Positions 16,237 to 25,788 of a stretch of 64,000 bases of DNA are shown piece by piece. The notes below the pieces were generated by a model. It was not told the origin of the DNA, did no database searches, and worked only from the letters and a program-made list of their open reading frames with translations. Every line of letters begins with the position of its first letter. Position 1 is the stretch's first letter. The stretch spans positions 2,666,001 to 2,730,000 of the forward strand of contig OZ252261.1 of the NCBI GenBank assembly GCA_965249955.1, read 5' to 3'. The position numbers and the translations under genes are program-made. This stretch comes from SB11 sp965249955. Lineage in GTDB: Bacteria > Bacteroidota > Bacteroidia > UBA8524.

Positions 16237-17625
16237 TTAGCCTTTTAAAATTTCGCTAATATCTTGCATTATTTTGTGCGCCAAAGTATTAGCAGTGCTT
16301 TCGCTTTGACTTTCAGAATATATACGAATAATAGGCTCAGTGTTAGATTTGCGTAAATGCACCCACTCTTGGTCAAACTCAATTTTTAGTCCGTCAATAA
16401 GGTTAACAGGTTGGGTTTTATATTTCTCGCGTACTTTTTTCAAAACCACATCCAAATCAACCTCATCAGTCAACTGTATTTTGTTTTTAGAGATATGATA
16501 ATCAGGATAAGTACTGCGCAAAATAGAAGCAGTTTTATCAAACTTAGCTAAATGGCTTAGAAAAAGAGCTATACCTACTAAAGCATCGCGGCCATAGTGC
16601 AGTTCAGGATATATAATACCGCCGTTACCTTCGCCGCCAATTACTGCATTTTCTTCTTTCATCAGAGTCACTACGTTCACCTCACCCACAGCACTGGCAA
16701 AATATTCGCCGCCGTGTTTTTCAGTAACATCACGCAAAGCTCGTGATGATGAAAGGTTTGATACAGTATTACCTTTTTTGTTTTTCAGCACATAATCGGC
16801 AACGGCAACCAAAGTATATTCTTCGCCAAAAGGCACACCATAGTCGCTCACCAAAGCCAAACGGTCAACATCAGGGTCAACCACAATACCTAAATCAGCT
16901 TTATGAAACTTTACTTCACCACAAATTGCAGTTAAGTGTTCGGGCAAAGGCTCGGGGTTGTGCGGAAATTTACCATCAGGTGTACAAAAAATCTCAACCA
17001 CTTCTTTCACCCCAAGGGCGGTAAGTAGTTTGGGAACAGCAATACCACCTGTACTATTTACTGCATCAACCACTATTTTAAAGTTTTTAGCCTTTATGGC
17101 TTCAACATCAACCAATGGAAGTGCTAATATTTTAGCAATATGTTTATCTATATAAGTATCGTCTTTTTTGTAACTGCCAATATGCTCAACAGTAGGGTAT
17201 TCTACACTGTCAACTTCATCAGCAATTTTTAAAACCTCTTCGCCATCAGTACCCGAAATAAATTCGCCCTTCTCGTTCAACAACTTCAATGCATTCCATT
17301 GTTTTGGGTTATGGCTTGCAGTAAGTATAATACCCCCTGCGGCATTTTCATCGGGAACTGCAATTTCAACAGTCGGGGTAGTGCTAAGGCCTAAATCAAT
17401 AACATTAAAGCCTAGTCCCATAAGGGTACCCACAACAAGGTGGTTCACCATCTCGCCTGATATCCGGGCATCGCGACCAATAACAATAGTTTTGTTATCG
17501 CTGCGATTTTTTAGCCATGTGCCAAAAGCAGTAGTAAATTTAACAACATCAGCAGGTGTTAGGCCATTGCCTGCTTGCCCGCCAATTGTTCCCCTGATAC
17601 CTGAAATAGACTTAATTAAGGTCAT
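16237..17625 (-). CDS. glmM: Phosphoglucosamine mutase-like phosphohexomutase
   Basis: 462 residues with the four alpha-D-phosphohexomutase domains. The phosphoserine is Ser104 in TASHNPKQWN, the Mg loop is DPDVDRLAL, the sugar-binding loop is GGEGNGGIIYP and the phosphate-binding loop is RKSNTEPIIRIY. It most likely interconverts glucosamine-6-P and glucosamine-1-P for UDP-GlcNAc synthesis; a phosphomannomutase/phosphoglucomutase role cannot be excluded by sequence alone. The start ATG follows a TATTTTTG promoter core by 17 bases. Confidence 0.9.
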   Translation of the reverse strand: MTLIKSISGIRGTIGGQAGNGLTPADVVKFTTAFGTWLKNRSDNKTIVIGRDARISGEMVNHLVVGTLMGLGFNVIDLGLSTTPTVEIAVPDENAAGGIILTASHNPKQWNALKLLNEKGEFISGTDGEEVLKIADEVDSVEYPTVEHIGSYKKDDTYIDKHIAKILALPLVDVEAIKAKNFKIVVDAVNSTGGIAVPKLLTALGVKEVVEIFCTPDGKFPHNPEPLPEHLTAICGEVKFHKADLGIVVDPDVDRLALVSDYGVPFGEEYTLVAVADYVLKNKKGNTVSNLSSSRALRDVTEKHGGEYFASAVGEVNVVTLMKEENAVIGGEGNGGIIYPELHYGRDALVGIALFLSHLAKFDKTASILRSTYPDYHISKNKIQLTDEVDLDVVLKKVREKYKTQPVNLIDGLKIEFDQEWVHLRKSNTEPIIRIYSESQSESTANTLAHKIMQDISEILKG

Positions 17626-17642
17626 AATTTTTAAAAAGAGTG

Positions 17643-17650
17643 CAAAAATA
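17643..17650 (-). promoter_or_regulatory. -7 element of glmM
   Basis: The minus strand reads TATTTTTG, an exact TAnnTTTG match 17 bases before the ATG. No well-spaced -33 element. Confidence 0.4.
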
Positions 17651-17753
17651 GTAAAACCAATCCGAACGCGCCCATCATTTTTAACCTTTAAAAATTTAAC
17701 ATACAGTTACACCCATAGAATGTATTTTCGCATTTCAGTATAAAACAACGCGT

Positions 17754-18779
17754 ATGCAAAATATAAAAGGGCTGGTTTTTTTAATATTATCTTTTTGTAT
17801 AGCAGCTATAAGCCTGCAAGCTCAGCAAGATAAGAATAAGGTAATGGTGGCTTTTTATAATGTAGAAAACCTGTTTGATACTATACACGACCCCAATAAA
17901 TTTGACGAAGAGTTTACCCCGGAAGGGGATAGAACATGGGGGGCTGAACGTTATCAAAACAAATTGGATAACTTAGCTAAAGTAATTAGCAGTATGAATG
18001 GCGGTAATGGTCCTGATATTTTAGGTTTGTGTGAGGTAGAAAATTTGAACGTGCTAAAAGATTTAGTGAACACCGAAGTATTAAAAAATATGGGCTATGG
18101 CATTGTTCATGTTGAATCGAAAGACCAACGCGGTATTGATAATGCTTTGTTGTATAAAAAGAGTGTACTACATAAAGTAAACTTTACAACGCTAAGTGTT
18201 GCTTTACCCGATAGCGTTCCGCCTACAAGAGATATAATGTTGGTGCAAAGTGAAATAGAGGGACATTCAATAGCATTTGTTGTGTGTCATTTTCCCTCTC
18301 GTTCAGAAGGTCAAGAAAAATCAGAGTACAAACGTATTGCTGCTGCAAAAGTGGTTAGGCATTTGGTTGACTCTTTACTGGCTGTTGATGCAAAAGATAA
18401 TATACTGATAATGGGTGATTTTAATGACGAGCCTACTGATAGCAGTATGTTAAAAGTAATGGGTGCAGCCAACCCTGAAGTGAAGCAACTAGCAGCCTTG
18501 TTTAATTTGATGTATCCATTAAAAAACAAAGGCTTGGGCAGCTATAAATACCGCGATGATTGGAATATGCTTGACCAAGTGATTGTGAGCGGAGGGCTTA
18601 TAAGCGAACTAAACGGGCTACGCTATGTAAAAGAAAGCGCAGGAATATTTGCCGAAGAATGGATGAAACAAACCGAGCCAAAATATTTAGGGTCTCCATT
18701 GCGAACTTTTGGGGGGCGTAAGTATTTGGCGGGGTATAGCGACCATTTTCCGGTGTACATTACTATAGAAGTTAAATAA
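17754..18779 (+). CDS. Secreted endonuclease/exonuclease/phosphatase-fold protein
   Basis: 341 residues. An N-terminal signal peptide (LVFLILSFCIAAISLQAQ) is followed by the EEP fold: FYNVENLFDT, LCEVENLNVLKDLV with the metal-binding Glu, VVCHFPSR, MGDFNDEPTDSSM, and the terminal YSDHFPVYI with the catalytic Asp-His pair. Substrate could be nucleic acid or a phosphoester. Likely periplasmic, since no T9SS domain or lipobox is seen. ppk1 follows after four bases, suggesting one operon. A TATTTTCG near-match to the promoter core sits about 23 bases before the ATG. Confidence 0.9.
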   Translation: MQNIKGLVFLILSFCIAAISLQAQQDKNKVMVAFYNVENLFDTIHDPNKFDEEFTPEGDRTWGAERYQNKLDNLAKVISSMNGGNGPDILGLCEVENLNVLKDLVNTEVLKNMGYGIVHVESKDQRGIDNALLYKKSVLHKVNFTTLSVALPDSVPPTRDIMLVQSEIEGHSIAFVVCHFPSRSEGQEKSEYKRIAAAKVVRHLVDSLLAVDAKDNILIMGDFNDEPTDSSMLKVMGAANPEVKQLAALFNLMYPLKNKGLGSYKYRDDWNMLDQVIVSGGLISELNGLRYVKESAGIFAEEWMKQTEPKYLGSPLRTFGGRKYLAGYSDHFPVYITIEVK

Positions 18780-18783
18780 TACT

Positions 18784-20898
18784 ATGGTAGAGAAGAAGAA
18801 AATTGTAAAGGTAAAGGATGTAATAAAGCCTATAAAGAAAAACCAGTTGCTGCTTAAAAATCGCGAGATTAGTTGGTTATCTTTTAACGAGAGGGTGCTA
18901 CAAGAAGCAGTAGACCCTAATGTACCTTTGCTTGAGAAATTAAAATTTTTATCAATATTCTCATCAAACTTAGATGAGTTTTTTAGGGTGCGCGTTGCCA
19001 GTGTGCGCAGGCTATTAGAATATCAAAAGAAAAATAAAATAAAAGGTTTGGCCGAAAGTGAAGCCCTATTGCGAGCCATACAAAAAATTGTAGTACAGCA
19101 ACAAGATAAGTACAACGAGATATACGAGCTGGTAAAGGATGAGTTAGCCAAAGAAAGTGTATTTATAGTAAATGAAAAGCAGCTAAACCATACTCAAAAA
19201 ACCGAACTACGTAAATACTTCAAAACCGAAGTAATATCTACACTTTTCCCCATCATATTAGATCATTTAAGGGCATTTCCTTTCCTGCGCGATAAATCCA
19301 TTTATTTAGCAGTGAAAATGAGTAAAGCCGATGGCAGCATACGCCACAAATTTGCTTTAATAGAAATACCCCAACCCGAAATAGTTAGCCGTTTTTATGT
19401 ATTGCCAAAAAGCGATGAAAATACCTATATTATATTGCTGGATGATATTATACGCAACTCGCTAGACGAGATTTTCCATAGTTTCCCATACGATACCTAC
19501 GAGGCATACACCGTAAAACTAACCCGTGATGCCGAGCTTGAAATTGATACCGATGCCGAAATAGCCGAAGGTTTAATAGATAAAATAAGCAAAAGCCTGA
19601 AAGAACGCCGTAGAGGCATACCCGTACGTTTTATACACGATAGGGATATGCCCGAGGATATGCTTGAGTTTATAAAAAAGAAAATGCGCATATCGCTGCC
19701 CGGTATTATACCCGGAGGAAGGTATCATAACTTTAAAGACTTTGGAAAATTTCCTACAAATGGCTTAGAAAAGTTAAAATATCCAAGTCAAAGCCCTTTA
19801 CCTATAAGACGAATAGAGCAAGCAAAAATTATGTTTGATGCTATACGCGAAAAAGATATTTTGCTTTGCCACCCTTACCATTCGTTCGATTATCTGATTA
19901 GAATGTTACGCGAAGCGGCTATCGACCCAGGTGTATATGCCATAAAAATAACACTGTACCGTGTAGCCAGCCATAGCAACATTGTAAATGCATTAATAAA
20001 CGCAGTAAAAAACGGGAAAGAAGTTACTGCAGTTATTGAGCTACAGGCTCGCTTTGATGAAGAAGCGAACCTATACTGGACACAACGATTGCAAGAAGAA
20101 GGAGCAAAGGTAGTTTTTGGTAAGCCTAGCCATAAAATACACTCAAAAGTGTGCCTTATCTACCGCAAAGAAAACAATCGCACTACACACTACGCCCACT
20201 TCTCAACAGGTAATTACAACGGCGTAACCTCGCGATTATATTGTGATATGGGCATACTTACTGCTGATAAGCGCCTTACATCTGAGGCTATAAAAGTATT
20301 TAGCTTTATTAATAATTTTCCACGCATCAACTACAAATTTAAGCACCTATTAGTAGCACCTTTTTACATGAAGGATGAGTTTTTACGTTTAATAGATGTA
20401 GAGATTAGAAATGCAAAAAAAGGCAAGCCCGCGTGGATATTAGCCAAAATGAATAGCCTAGTTGATGAAAAGATAATAGAAAAACTTTACGAGGCTAGCA
20501 ATGCAGGCGTTAAAATACGCCTAATTGTACGCGGCATTTGCTGCCTAGTACCCAACAAAAAAGGAGTTAGTGCCAATATAGAAGTAATAAGCATAATAGA
20601 TAAGTATTTAGAGCATACCCGTGCCTATACATTTTGTAATGATGGAGCCGAAAAAATGTACTTATCGTCAGCCGATTGGATGGGACGTAACCTCGACCGA
20701 AGAATTGAAGTAGCTTTTCCAATATATGATACGGCAGTATATAACACCATTAAAGAGATACTAGAGATACAATGGCGCGATAATGTAAAAGCTCGCGTTA
20801 TAGATGGGGGAGGGGATAATACTTTCCGTACCTTCTCACTGCCCGTTGTTCGTTCTCAGGATGAAGTATACAATTACCTTTTAGGTATTAATCAGTAA
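18784..20898 (+). CDS. ppk1: Polyphosphate kinase 1
   Basis: 704 residues, full length. It makes long-chain polyphosphate from ATP, reversibly. An N-domain (EISWLSFNERVLQEA), head domain, and two phospholipase-D-like C-domains are visible. The autophosphorylated His is in KIHSK (about residue 453), within FGKPSHKIHSKVCLI; the second PLD-like half has LSSADWMGRNLDRRIEVAFP. Four bases separate it from the upstream secreted EEP protein, which suggests cotranscription. Confidence 0.97.
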   Translation: MVEKKKIVKVKDVIKPIKKNQLLLKNREISWLSFNERVLQEAVDPNVPLLEKLKFLSIFSSNLDEFFRVRVASVRRLLEYQKKNKIKGLAESEALLRAIQKIVVQQQDKYNEIYELVKDELAKESVFIVNEKQLNHTQKTELRKYFKTEVISTLFPIILDHLRAFPFLRDKSIYLAVKMSKADGSIRHKFALIEIPQPEIVSRFYVLPKSDENTYIILLDDIIRNSLDEIFHSFPYDTYEAYTVKLTRDAELEIDTDAEIAEGLIDKISKSLKERRRGIPVRFIHDRDMPEDMLEFIKKKMRISLPGIIPGGRYHNFKDFGKFPTNGLEKLKYPSQSPLPIRRIEQAKIMFDAIREKDILLCHPYHSFDYLIRMLREAAIDPGVYAIKITLYRVASHSNIVNALINAVKNGKEVTAVIELQARFDEEANLYWTQRLQEEGAKVVFGKPSHKIHSKVCLIYRKENNRTTHYAHFSTGNYNGVTSRLYCDMGILTADKRLTSEAIKVFSFINNFPRINYKFKHLLVAPFYMKDEFLRLIDVEIRNAKKGKPAWILAKMNSLVDEKIIEKLYEASNAGVKIRLIVRGICCLVPNKKGVSANIEVISIIDKYLEHTRAYTFCNDGAEKMYLSSADWMGRNLDRRIEVAFPIYDTAVYNTIKEILEIQWRDNVKARVIDGGGDNTFRTFSLPVVRSQDEVYNYLLGINQ

Positions 20899-21059
20899 AC
20901 TGTTTTTTTATAATTGCTATTTAGCAATAAAAATGCCGTTCTCAGTTATCACAACCGCCGGTAAGCGAGTTGTATTCATCAAATACAATATAGTTTTCAA
21001 AAGCAGTTCGCTCACATTTTTTAGCATATAAAAGATTTGAGAGTGTGAAAAAAGTACAA

Positions 21060-22280
21060 TTAATCGTACTTTTTATTGTTTCCGTACCTATCTACCCAGT
21101 ACCAAGTCCCGTTTATTCTTACTTTGCAATATCCCTCGTGCCTAAAATTGTAAGAGTAGGCAATACTATCGTAGCGTATAGGTAACAAAACGTTCCCGTC
21201 TTTATCAATAATTCCTTTTTTGCTGTTTTTTTTCACCTCAAAAAAGCCATCCTCAAAACTTACCTTGTCATAATCAAAATACTTTATCACCTTCTCGTTA
21301 CTATCCATTAAACCGTATTTCCCCTCTTTTAAAAAGTAGAAAAGGTTTTCCTCAACGTATTCTAACTCGTCATATTCCGCTTTTATTACCGTATTACCAT
21401 TAAAATCAAGGTAACCTAATTCTTGTGAGCTGATAGGCGAATTGTCCCACATATTTCCGGGTATATAATTAGGATTTTGGGTTATTTTCATAACTGATAT
21501 TAAACCGTGTTCAAACTTAGGGTTAATTTTGTGGAAGGCGTATTCGGAAGATATCGGCACATAATTCCCGTTTTTGTTTAGCAAACCAATGTTTTCTCCG
21601 TTTCTAACAATAAAAATGTTGTAAGTATTTCGTTTTGAAACCCCTTTTATAAGGTCATACTCAGGTTTGAAGATTATTTTTCCGATTGAATCGGCTAAAC
21701 CGAATTTGCCATTAACTTTTGTCCGAAAATACACATAGGTAGTGTTTCCCTGCACCGGAAATATTTCATCATATTCAACCGGAAGTAGGTTTTGTCCATC
21801 ACTGTAAGCCATTCCTTTTTTACCGTCTTTGCTTACTTCAATAATGTTGTATTCATGCAATTTAAGGTAGTCGTAAATAATGGGTATGCCAGCTGCACCC
21901 GTTTGTTTATGTTGGGTTCCCTTTTTCCCGTTTTGCTCAACTATTTTAAAGTTATTCCCCGCATCTGTTTTTGGATTGGCATTAGTCGTGAACCATCTTT
22001 CAGAATCATTTCCTTTTTTAGCAGGCTGTAACACCCCGTATTGGTCTATTTCGCCCCAACCTGTGTTGGTTAAAACTTTCGCCCTAATTTTTAACGGGTT
22101 TCTTTCAATGGTATCAAAAGAACCAATAATAAGATATCCTTTATTTTGGGCTAATATTATAAAATTAGGGTCGCTAACGTAACCGTACTTGTCATATTTA
22201 AAGGGCTGTGCTGAAGCAGTAATTTGAAATAATACAACCCCAAAACATATACTAAATGTCAGTTTCAAAAAATTCATCAT
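21060..22280 (-). CDS. Secreted WG-repeat protein
   Basis: 406 residues. A signal peptide (LTFSICFGVVLFQITASAQP) is followed by at least six WG/KWG-type beta repeats, each ending in a G-K-x-G-[LMI] turn: GKKGMAYSDGQNLLP, GKFGLADSIGKIIF, GENIGLLNKNGNYVP, GYLDFNGNTVI, GKYGLMDSNEKVI, KKGIIDKDGNVLLP. The repeats probably form a beta-propeller-like or solenoid platform. Function unknown; such proteins are common surface or periplasmic factors in Bacteroidota. No sorting domain. Probably monocistronic. Confidence 0.85.
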   Translation of the reverse strand: MMNFLKLTFSICFGVVLFQITASAQPFKYDKYGYVSDPNFIILAQNKGYLIIGSFDTIERNPLKIRAKVLTNTGWGEIDQYGVLQPAKKGNDSERWFTTNANPKTDAGNNFKIVEQNGKKGTQHKQTGAAGIPIIYDYLKLHEYNIIEVSKDGKKGMAYSDGQNLLPVEYDEIFPVQGNTTYVYFRTKVNGKFGLADSIGKIIFKPEYDLIKGVSKRNTYNIFIVRNGENIGLLNKNGNYVPISSEYAFHKINPKFEHGLISVMKITQNPNYIPGNMWDNSPISSQELGYLDFNGNTVIKAEYDELEYVEENLFYFLKEGKYGLMDSNEKVIKYFDYDKVSFEDGFFEVKKNSKKGIIDKDGNVLLPIRYDSIAYSYNFRHEGYCKVRINGTWYWVDRYGNNKKYD

Positions 22281-22395
22281 AAGATTGTTGACAACTACAA
22301 GTATAACCCATTAACGCTTTTTAGGGTGTTAAGTTTTTATGTATTGCTACTTAACAAGCCGTTTATTGTCAATCATTAGGTTAAAACAATAATAG

Positions 22396-22403
22396 TATCT
22401 TTG
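22396..22403 (+). promoter_or_regulatory. -7 element of rnpB
   Basis: TATCTTTG is an exact TAnnTTTG match ending six bases before the predicted first base of RNase P RNA at 22410. The independent RNA boundary makes this a useful in-window calibration of promoter-to-start distance. Confidence 0.65.
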
Positions 22404-22409
22404 CACCAA

Positions 22410-22815
22410 AGCAGAAAGGCTTGTCGCTTCGCCTATTTGGCGGAGAGGAAAGTCCGGGCAGCATAGGGAATCATACTTGCTAACGGCAAGGTGCGGCAAC
22501 GTACAGAAAGTGCCACAGAAAATAACCGCCCCATGCCTACGTGTAGGCGAGGAGGTAAGGGTGAAAACGTGGGGTAAGAGCCCACGCGCAGCACTAGAGA
22601 TAGTGTTGTGGGGTAAACCTTATGAGATGTAAGACCAAATAAACCCCAACCCCAATGTGTTTTGGGTAGGAGCTTCCCGCGACAAAGGTACTTGTGCCTG
22701 TTGGGGAGGGTAGGTTGCTAGAGCTGCGGGGCAACTCGTAGACCAGATAAATGACAGGCAGTCCCGTTCCGAATTTATTCGGGGGGAGGAACAGAACCCG
22801 GCTTACTCTTCTGCT
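22410..22815 (+). ncRNA. rnpB: RNase P RNA (bacterial class A)
   Basis: About 406 bases. The ends pair as helix P1: AGCAGAA (22410-22416) with TTCTGCT (22809-22815). The conserved P4/J region GAGGAAAGTCCGGGC lies at 22443-22457, and its 3' partner ACAGAACCCGGC is near 22792-22803. The ACAGAAAGTGCCACAGAAA and GTAAGAGCCCAC segments in between are typical of the specificity domain. It is followed by a T-rich run (22815 onward) that ends transcription. The RNA is the catalytic subunit that trims tRNA 5' ends. Minus-strand reading frames across it are spurious. Confidence 0.95.
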
Positions 22816-22919
22816 TTTTTCTTTTTTCAATCAAAAAAATCGGTCAGTTATCCACCACAGCAATCTTTCTGTGAAATTTATCATAAAGTTTGATACCTTC
22901 GTCTTGAAAATAGTACACT

Positions 22920-24284
22920 ATGGCAAACATCCTGATAATTGACGACGAAAAAAGCATACGTAACACCCTTAAGGAGATACTTGAATACGAAGGTTACAAG
23001 GTAGACGAAGCCGCCGATGGCGTGCAAGGCCTTGAGAAGCTGGAAAATCAAGATTTTGATGTGGTGCTGTGCGATATAAAAATGCCAAAAATGGATGGGA
23101 TGGAAGTATTGGAAAAAGCTGCCGAAGCCGCCCCCGATGTGCCATTTATAATGATATCAGGACATGGAACTATTGAAACAGCAGTAGAAGCTACCAAAAA
23201 AGGTGCGTACGATTTTTTGCAAAAACCACCCGATTTAAACCGTTTGCTTATCACCATTCGCAATGCGGTGGATAAAAACAAATTGGTGGTAGAAACCAAA
23301 ATACTTAAACGTAGGGTAACCAAAACCCGTGAAATTATAGGCGATTCGCCCGCCATAAAATCAATAATGGAAACTATTGAAAAAGTAGCTCCAACAGAGG
23401 CACGTGTGTTAATTACAGGCGAAAACGGAACAGGAAAAGAACTGGTAGCCCGTTGGATACACGAAAAAAGTAATCGTGCCAATGCACCACTTATAGAGGT
23501 AAACTGCGCTGCAATTCCTTCTGAATTGATAGAAAGTGAGTTGTTTGGACACGAGAAAGGTTCGTTTACATCGGCAGTAAAACAACGTATAGGTAAGTTT
23601 GAGCAAGCCAACGGAGGTACATTGTTTTTAGATGAGATTGGCGATATGGGCTTATCAGCACAAGCCAAAGTATTACGTGCTTTGCAAGAAGGTAAAATAA
23701 CCCGTGTGGGCGGCGATAAAGAAATTAGCGTGAATGTGCGTGTAATTGCCGCTACCAATAAAGACTTATTGAAAGAGATAGATTTGGGTAATTTTCGCCT
23801 TGATTTATACCACCGCCTCAGCGTTATATTAATACACGTACCAACTCTAAACGAACGTTTAGAGGATATTCCGCTAATATCAGATAAGTTTTTGAAAGAA
23901 ATTTGTGAGGACAACGGTTTCCCTAAAAAGAATTTTACACCTGCTGCCCTTGAAGCTTTAAAAGCTATTGAGTGGACGGGTAATATACGTGAGCTACGTA
24001 ACGTGGTAGAGCGTTTGGTGATACTTAGCGATGCTAAAATAACCGATCAAGATGTAATAAACTACGCCAACCCGGGAAGGGCGGGAAGCGGAAAATCGAT
24101 ATTTGAAAAGTTTGACCGTTTTCAGGAGTTTAAAGATTACGCCGAGAAGTGTTTTATCGAAGAAAAACTAAAAAAGAACGGTTGGAATATAGCTAAAACA
24201 GCTACTGAGATAGATATACAACGCAGCCACCTATATAATAAAATAGAAAAATTTGGTTTGAAGCGTGAAGGCGTTGAAAACTAG
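22920..24284 (+). CDS. NtrC-type (AAA+) response regulator
   Basis: 454 residues. A receiver domain (1-120) has Asp52 in VLCDIKMPKMDG; the sigma-54 activator AAA+ domain (about 138-370) has Walker A GENGTGKE (167-174), Walker B GGTLFLDEIGD and an arginine-finger region; a Fis-type helix-turn-helix closes the protein (EEKLKKNGWNIAKTATEI). The GAFTGA loop that contacts sigma-54 reads GSFTSA (214-219). This altered loop recurs in some regulators but is not canonical. No sensor kinase is adjacent. The promoter may be the TACCTTCG near-match at 22894-22901. Confidence 0.93.
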   Translation: MANILIIDDEKSIRNTLKEILEYEGYKVDEAADGVQGLEKLENQDFDVVLCDIKMPKMDGMEVLEKAAEAAPDVPFIMISGHGTIETAVEATKKGAYDFLQKPPDLNRLLITIRNAVDKNKLVVETKILKRRVTKTREIIGDSPAIKSIMETIEKVAPTEARVLITGENGTGKELVARWIHEKSNRANAPLIEVNCAAIPSELIESELFGHEKGSFTSAVKQRIGKFEQANGGTLFLDEIGDMGLSAQAKVLRALQEGKITRVGGDKEISVNVRVIAATNKDLLKEIDLGNFRLDLYHRLSVILIHVPTLNERLEDIPLISDKFLKEICEDNGFPKKNFTPAALEALKAIEWTGNIRELRNVVERLVILSDAKITDQDVINYANPGRAGSGKSIFEKFDRFQEFKDYAEKCFIEEKLKKNGWNIAKTATEIDIQRSHLYNKIEKFGLKREGVEN

Positions 24285-24317
24285 GTTTTTGGCTGACAAT
24301 CAAAACTGATTACTGTA

Positions 24318-25274
24318 TTGATAGGCACAGATATTGGCAAGGCAGCACAGTTGCTGCAAAATGGAGAGGTAGTGGCCATACCTACCGAGACTGTTTACGG
24401 CTTGGCCGCTAATGCTTTTGACGCAAAGGCAGTGGCACAAATATTTAAGGTAAAAAACCGCCCCTTTTTCGATCCCTTAATTGTGCACACCAATAATTTA
24501 GAAAAAATTGAGGATTGGGTAGAAGAGGTACCTCCATTAGCAAAACAAGTAGCACAAACCTTTTGGCCGGGGCCATTAACTATTGTACTTAAAAAAAAAT
24601 CTGTTATACCCGATTTGGTTACGGCAGGCAATAATACAGTAGCCGTAAGAATACCTAATCATCCCCTCACATTGCAGCTATTGGATCAGCTCAATTTTCC
24701 TGTGGCAGCGCCTAGTGCCAACCCCTTTGGTTATGTTAGCCCAACAACAGCACAACACGTTGAAGACCAATTGGGCGAAGCAATACCTTACATATTGGAT
24801 GGAGGAGCGTGCAGCGTGGGTATAGAATCAACCATACTATCGTTTGCAAAAGAAAAGCCCACAGTATTACGTCTTGGCGGAACTTCGTTAGAAAAACTAA
24901 AGCAAATTTTAGGTGATTTTGATGTAGATATAAATCAGCACTCAAACCCACAAGCACCCGGACAAACGGATAGTCATTATGCACCAAAGACAAAATTTAT
25001 TGTGGGCGACGTTAAATTTTATAAGCCTGATTATAAGCAAATTGAAAATATTGGCGCAATAACACTATCACAAAAAGTAGAATGGTTGCCCCATTATCAA
25101 CAAATACAACTATCAAAAAGTGGAAATTTAGAGGAAGCGGCAAGCAACATTTTTTCGGCCATGCGTATCTTGGATAAAAAAGGCTTACAGTTAATATTGG
25201 CCGAACCAATGCCTGATGAGGGTTTGGGTAGAGCAATTAACGATAGGTTGAAACGAGCAGCTCACAAATTGTAA
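24318..25274 (+). CDS. L-threonylcarbamoyladenylate synthase (Sua5/YwlC type)
   Basis: 318 residues. The N-terminal YrdC domain (about 8-195) has PTETVYGLAANAFD, the KNRPFFDPLIVH signature and FPVAAPSANPFG; the C-terminal Sua5 domain (about 225-318) follows the APGQTDSHYAPKT linker. It makes threonylcarbamoyl-AMP for t6A modification of ANN-decoding tRNAs. Starts at TTG 24318 (or a nearby non-ATG codon), since no ATG lies between the stop of the previous gene and the conserved N-terminus. The unusual start codon may keep expression low. Confidence 0.93.
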   Translation: MIGTDIGKAAQLLQNGEVVAIPTETVYGLAANAFDAKAVAQIFKVKNRPFFDPLIVHTNNLEKIEDWVEEVPPLAKQVAQTFWPGPLTIVLKKKSVIPDLVTAGNNTVAVRIPNHPLTLQLLDQLNFPVAAPSANPFGYVSPTTAQHVEDQLGEAIPYILDGGACSVGIESTILSFAKEKPTVLRLGGTSLEKLKQILGDFDVDINQHSNPQAPGQTDSHYAPKTKFIVGDVKFYKPDYKQIENIGAITLSQKVEWLPHYQQIQLSKSGNLEEAASNIFSAMRILDKKGLQLILAEPMPDEGLGRAINDRLKRAAHKL

Positions 25275-25339
25275 GCACTGTTAATGTTAAAAATTTGTTT
25301 CCAAAAACAAATTTGGCATGGTATTTAGTTAGAAATATA

Positions 25340-25347
25340 TAAATTTG
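25340..25347 (+). promoter_or_regulatory. -7 element of the small sorting-domain gene
   Basis: TAAATTTG, an exact TAnnTTTG match, ends nine bases before the ATG at 25357. A TTTG at 25312-25315 with a 24-base spacer could be the -33 element. Confidence 0.45.
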
Positions 25348-25356
25348 CAATATTGA

Positions 25357-25728
25357 ATGAAAAGACATCTACTTAGTATACTTTTACTTTTGAGTTTATG
25401 CACAGCAGCCCTTGCTGGCAATAGTTTTGTATATGGAGGGCCTGGTGATAAGGCTCCAATAATTAAGTCGTTCCCAAATCCTGTTACTTCAGATTTAACA
25501 ATTGAAATTCAATTAGTATCAACTAATTACAACAAAGTTGAGGTAAAAATTGTAAATCTTCTAGGTCAAGAAATGGTACCTACCGTTAAAGAAGACCTAA
25601 ACGGGCTAACAAGTTCTTTTAAAATAGATTTACGTGATATGCCAAATGGCTTCTATTTTATGGAAGTTACTACTACGGCAGCCGATGGCTCGTCGTACAC
25701 CCATTCAAAAAAGATTACTAAAAACTAA
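25357..25728 (+). CDS. Small secreted protein made of a T9SS-like C-terminal domain
   Basis: 123 residues. A signal peptide (HLLSILLLLSLCTAALAG) is followed almost at once by a Por-secretion-like beta-sandwich: IKSFPNPVTSDLTIEI, VEVKIVNLLGQEM, FKIDLRDMPNGFYFMEV, and the Lys-rich tail. Normally this domain is the last 80 residues of a large cargo protein. Here it is nearly the whole protein, so it could be a free-standing cargo, a competitor of the sorting machinery, or a structural beta-sandwich. Separate from lepA, which has its own promoter. Confidence 0.8.
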   Translation: MKRHLLSILLLLSLCTAALAGNSFVYGGPGDKAPIIKSFPNPVTSDLTIEIQLVSTNYNKVEVKIVNLLGQEMVPTVKEDLNGLTSSFKIDLRDMPNGFYFMEVTTTAADGSSYTHSKKITKN

Positions 25729-25788
25729 ATTTCTTTACACATTTCCTGTTTTTTATTTAGCAATAGCTAAACATATTTGCTTAAAGCC

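Noticed and set aside
22594..22830. Minus-strand reading frame of 78 codons over the RNase P RNA
   Set aside because: The region folds as class A RNase P RNA with conserved P4 and P1 elements; the frame is an antisense accident.
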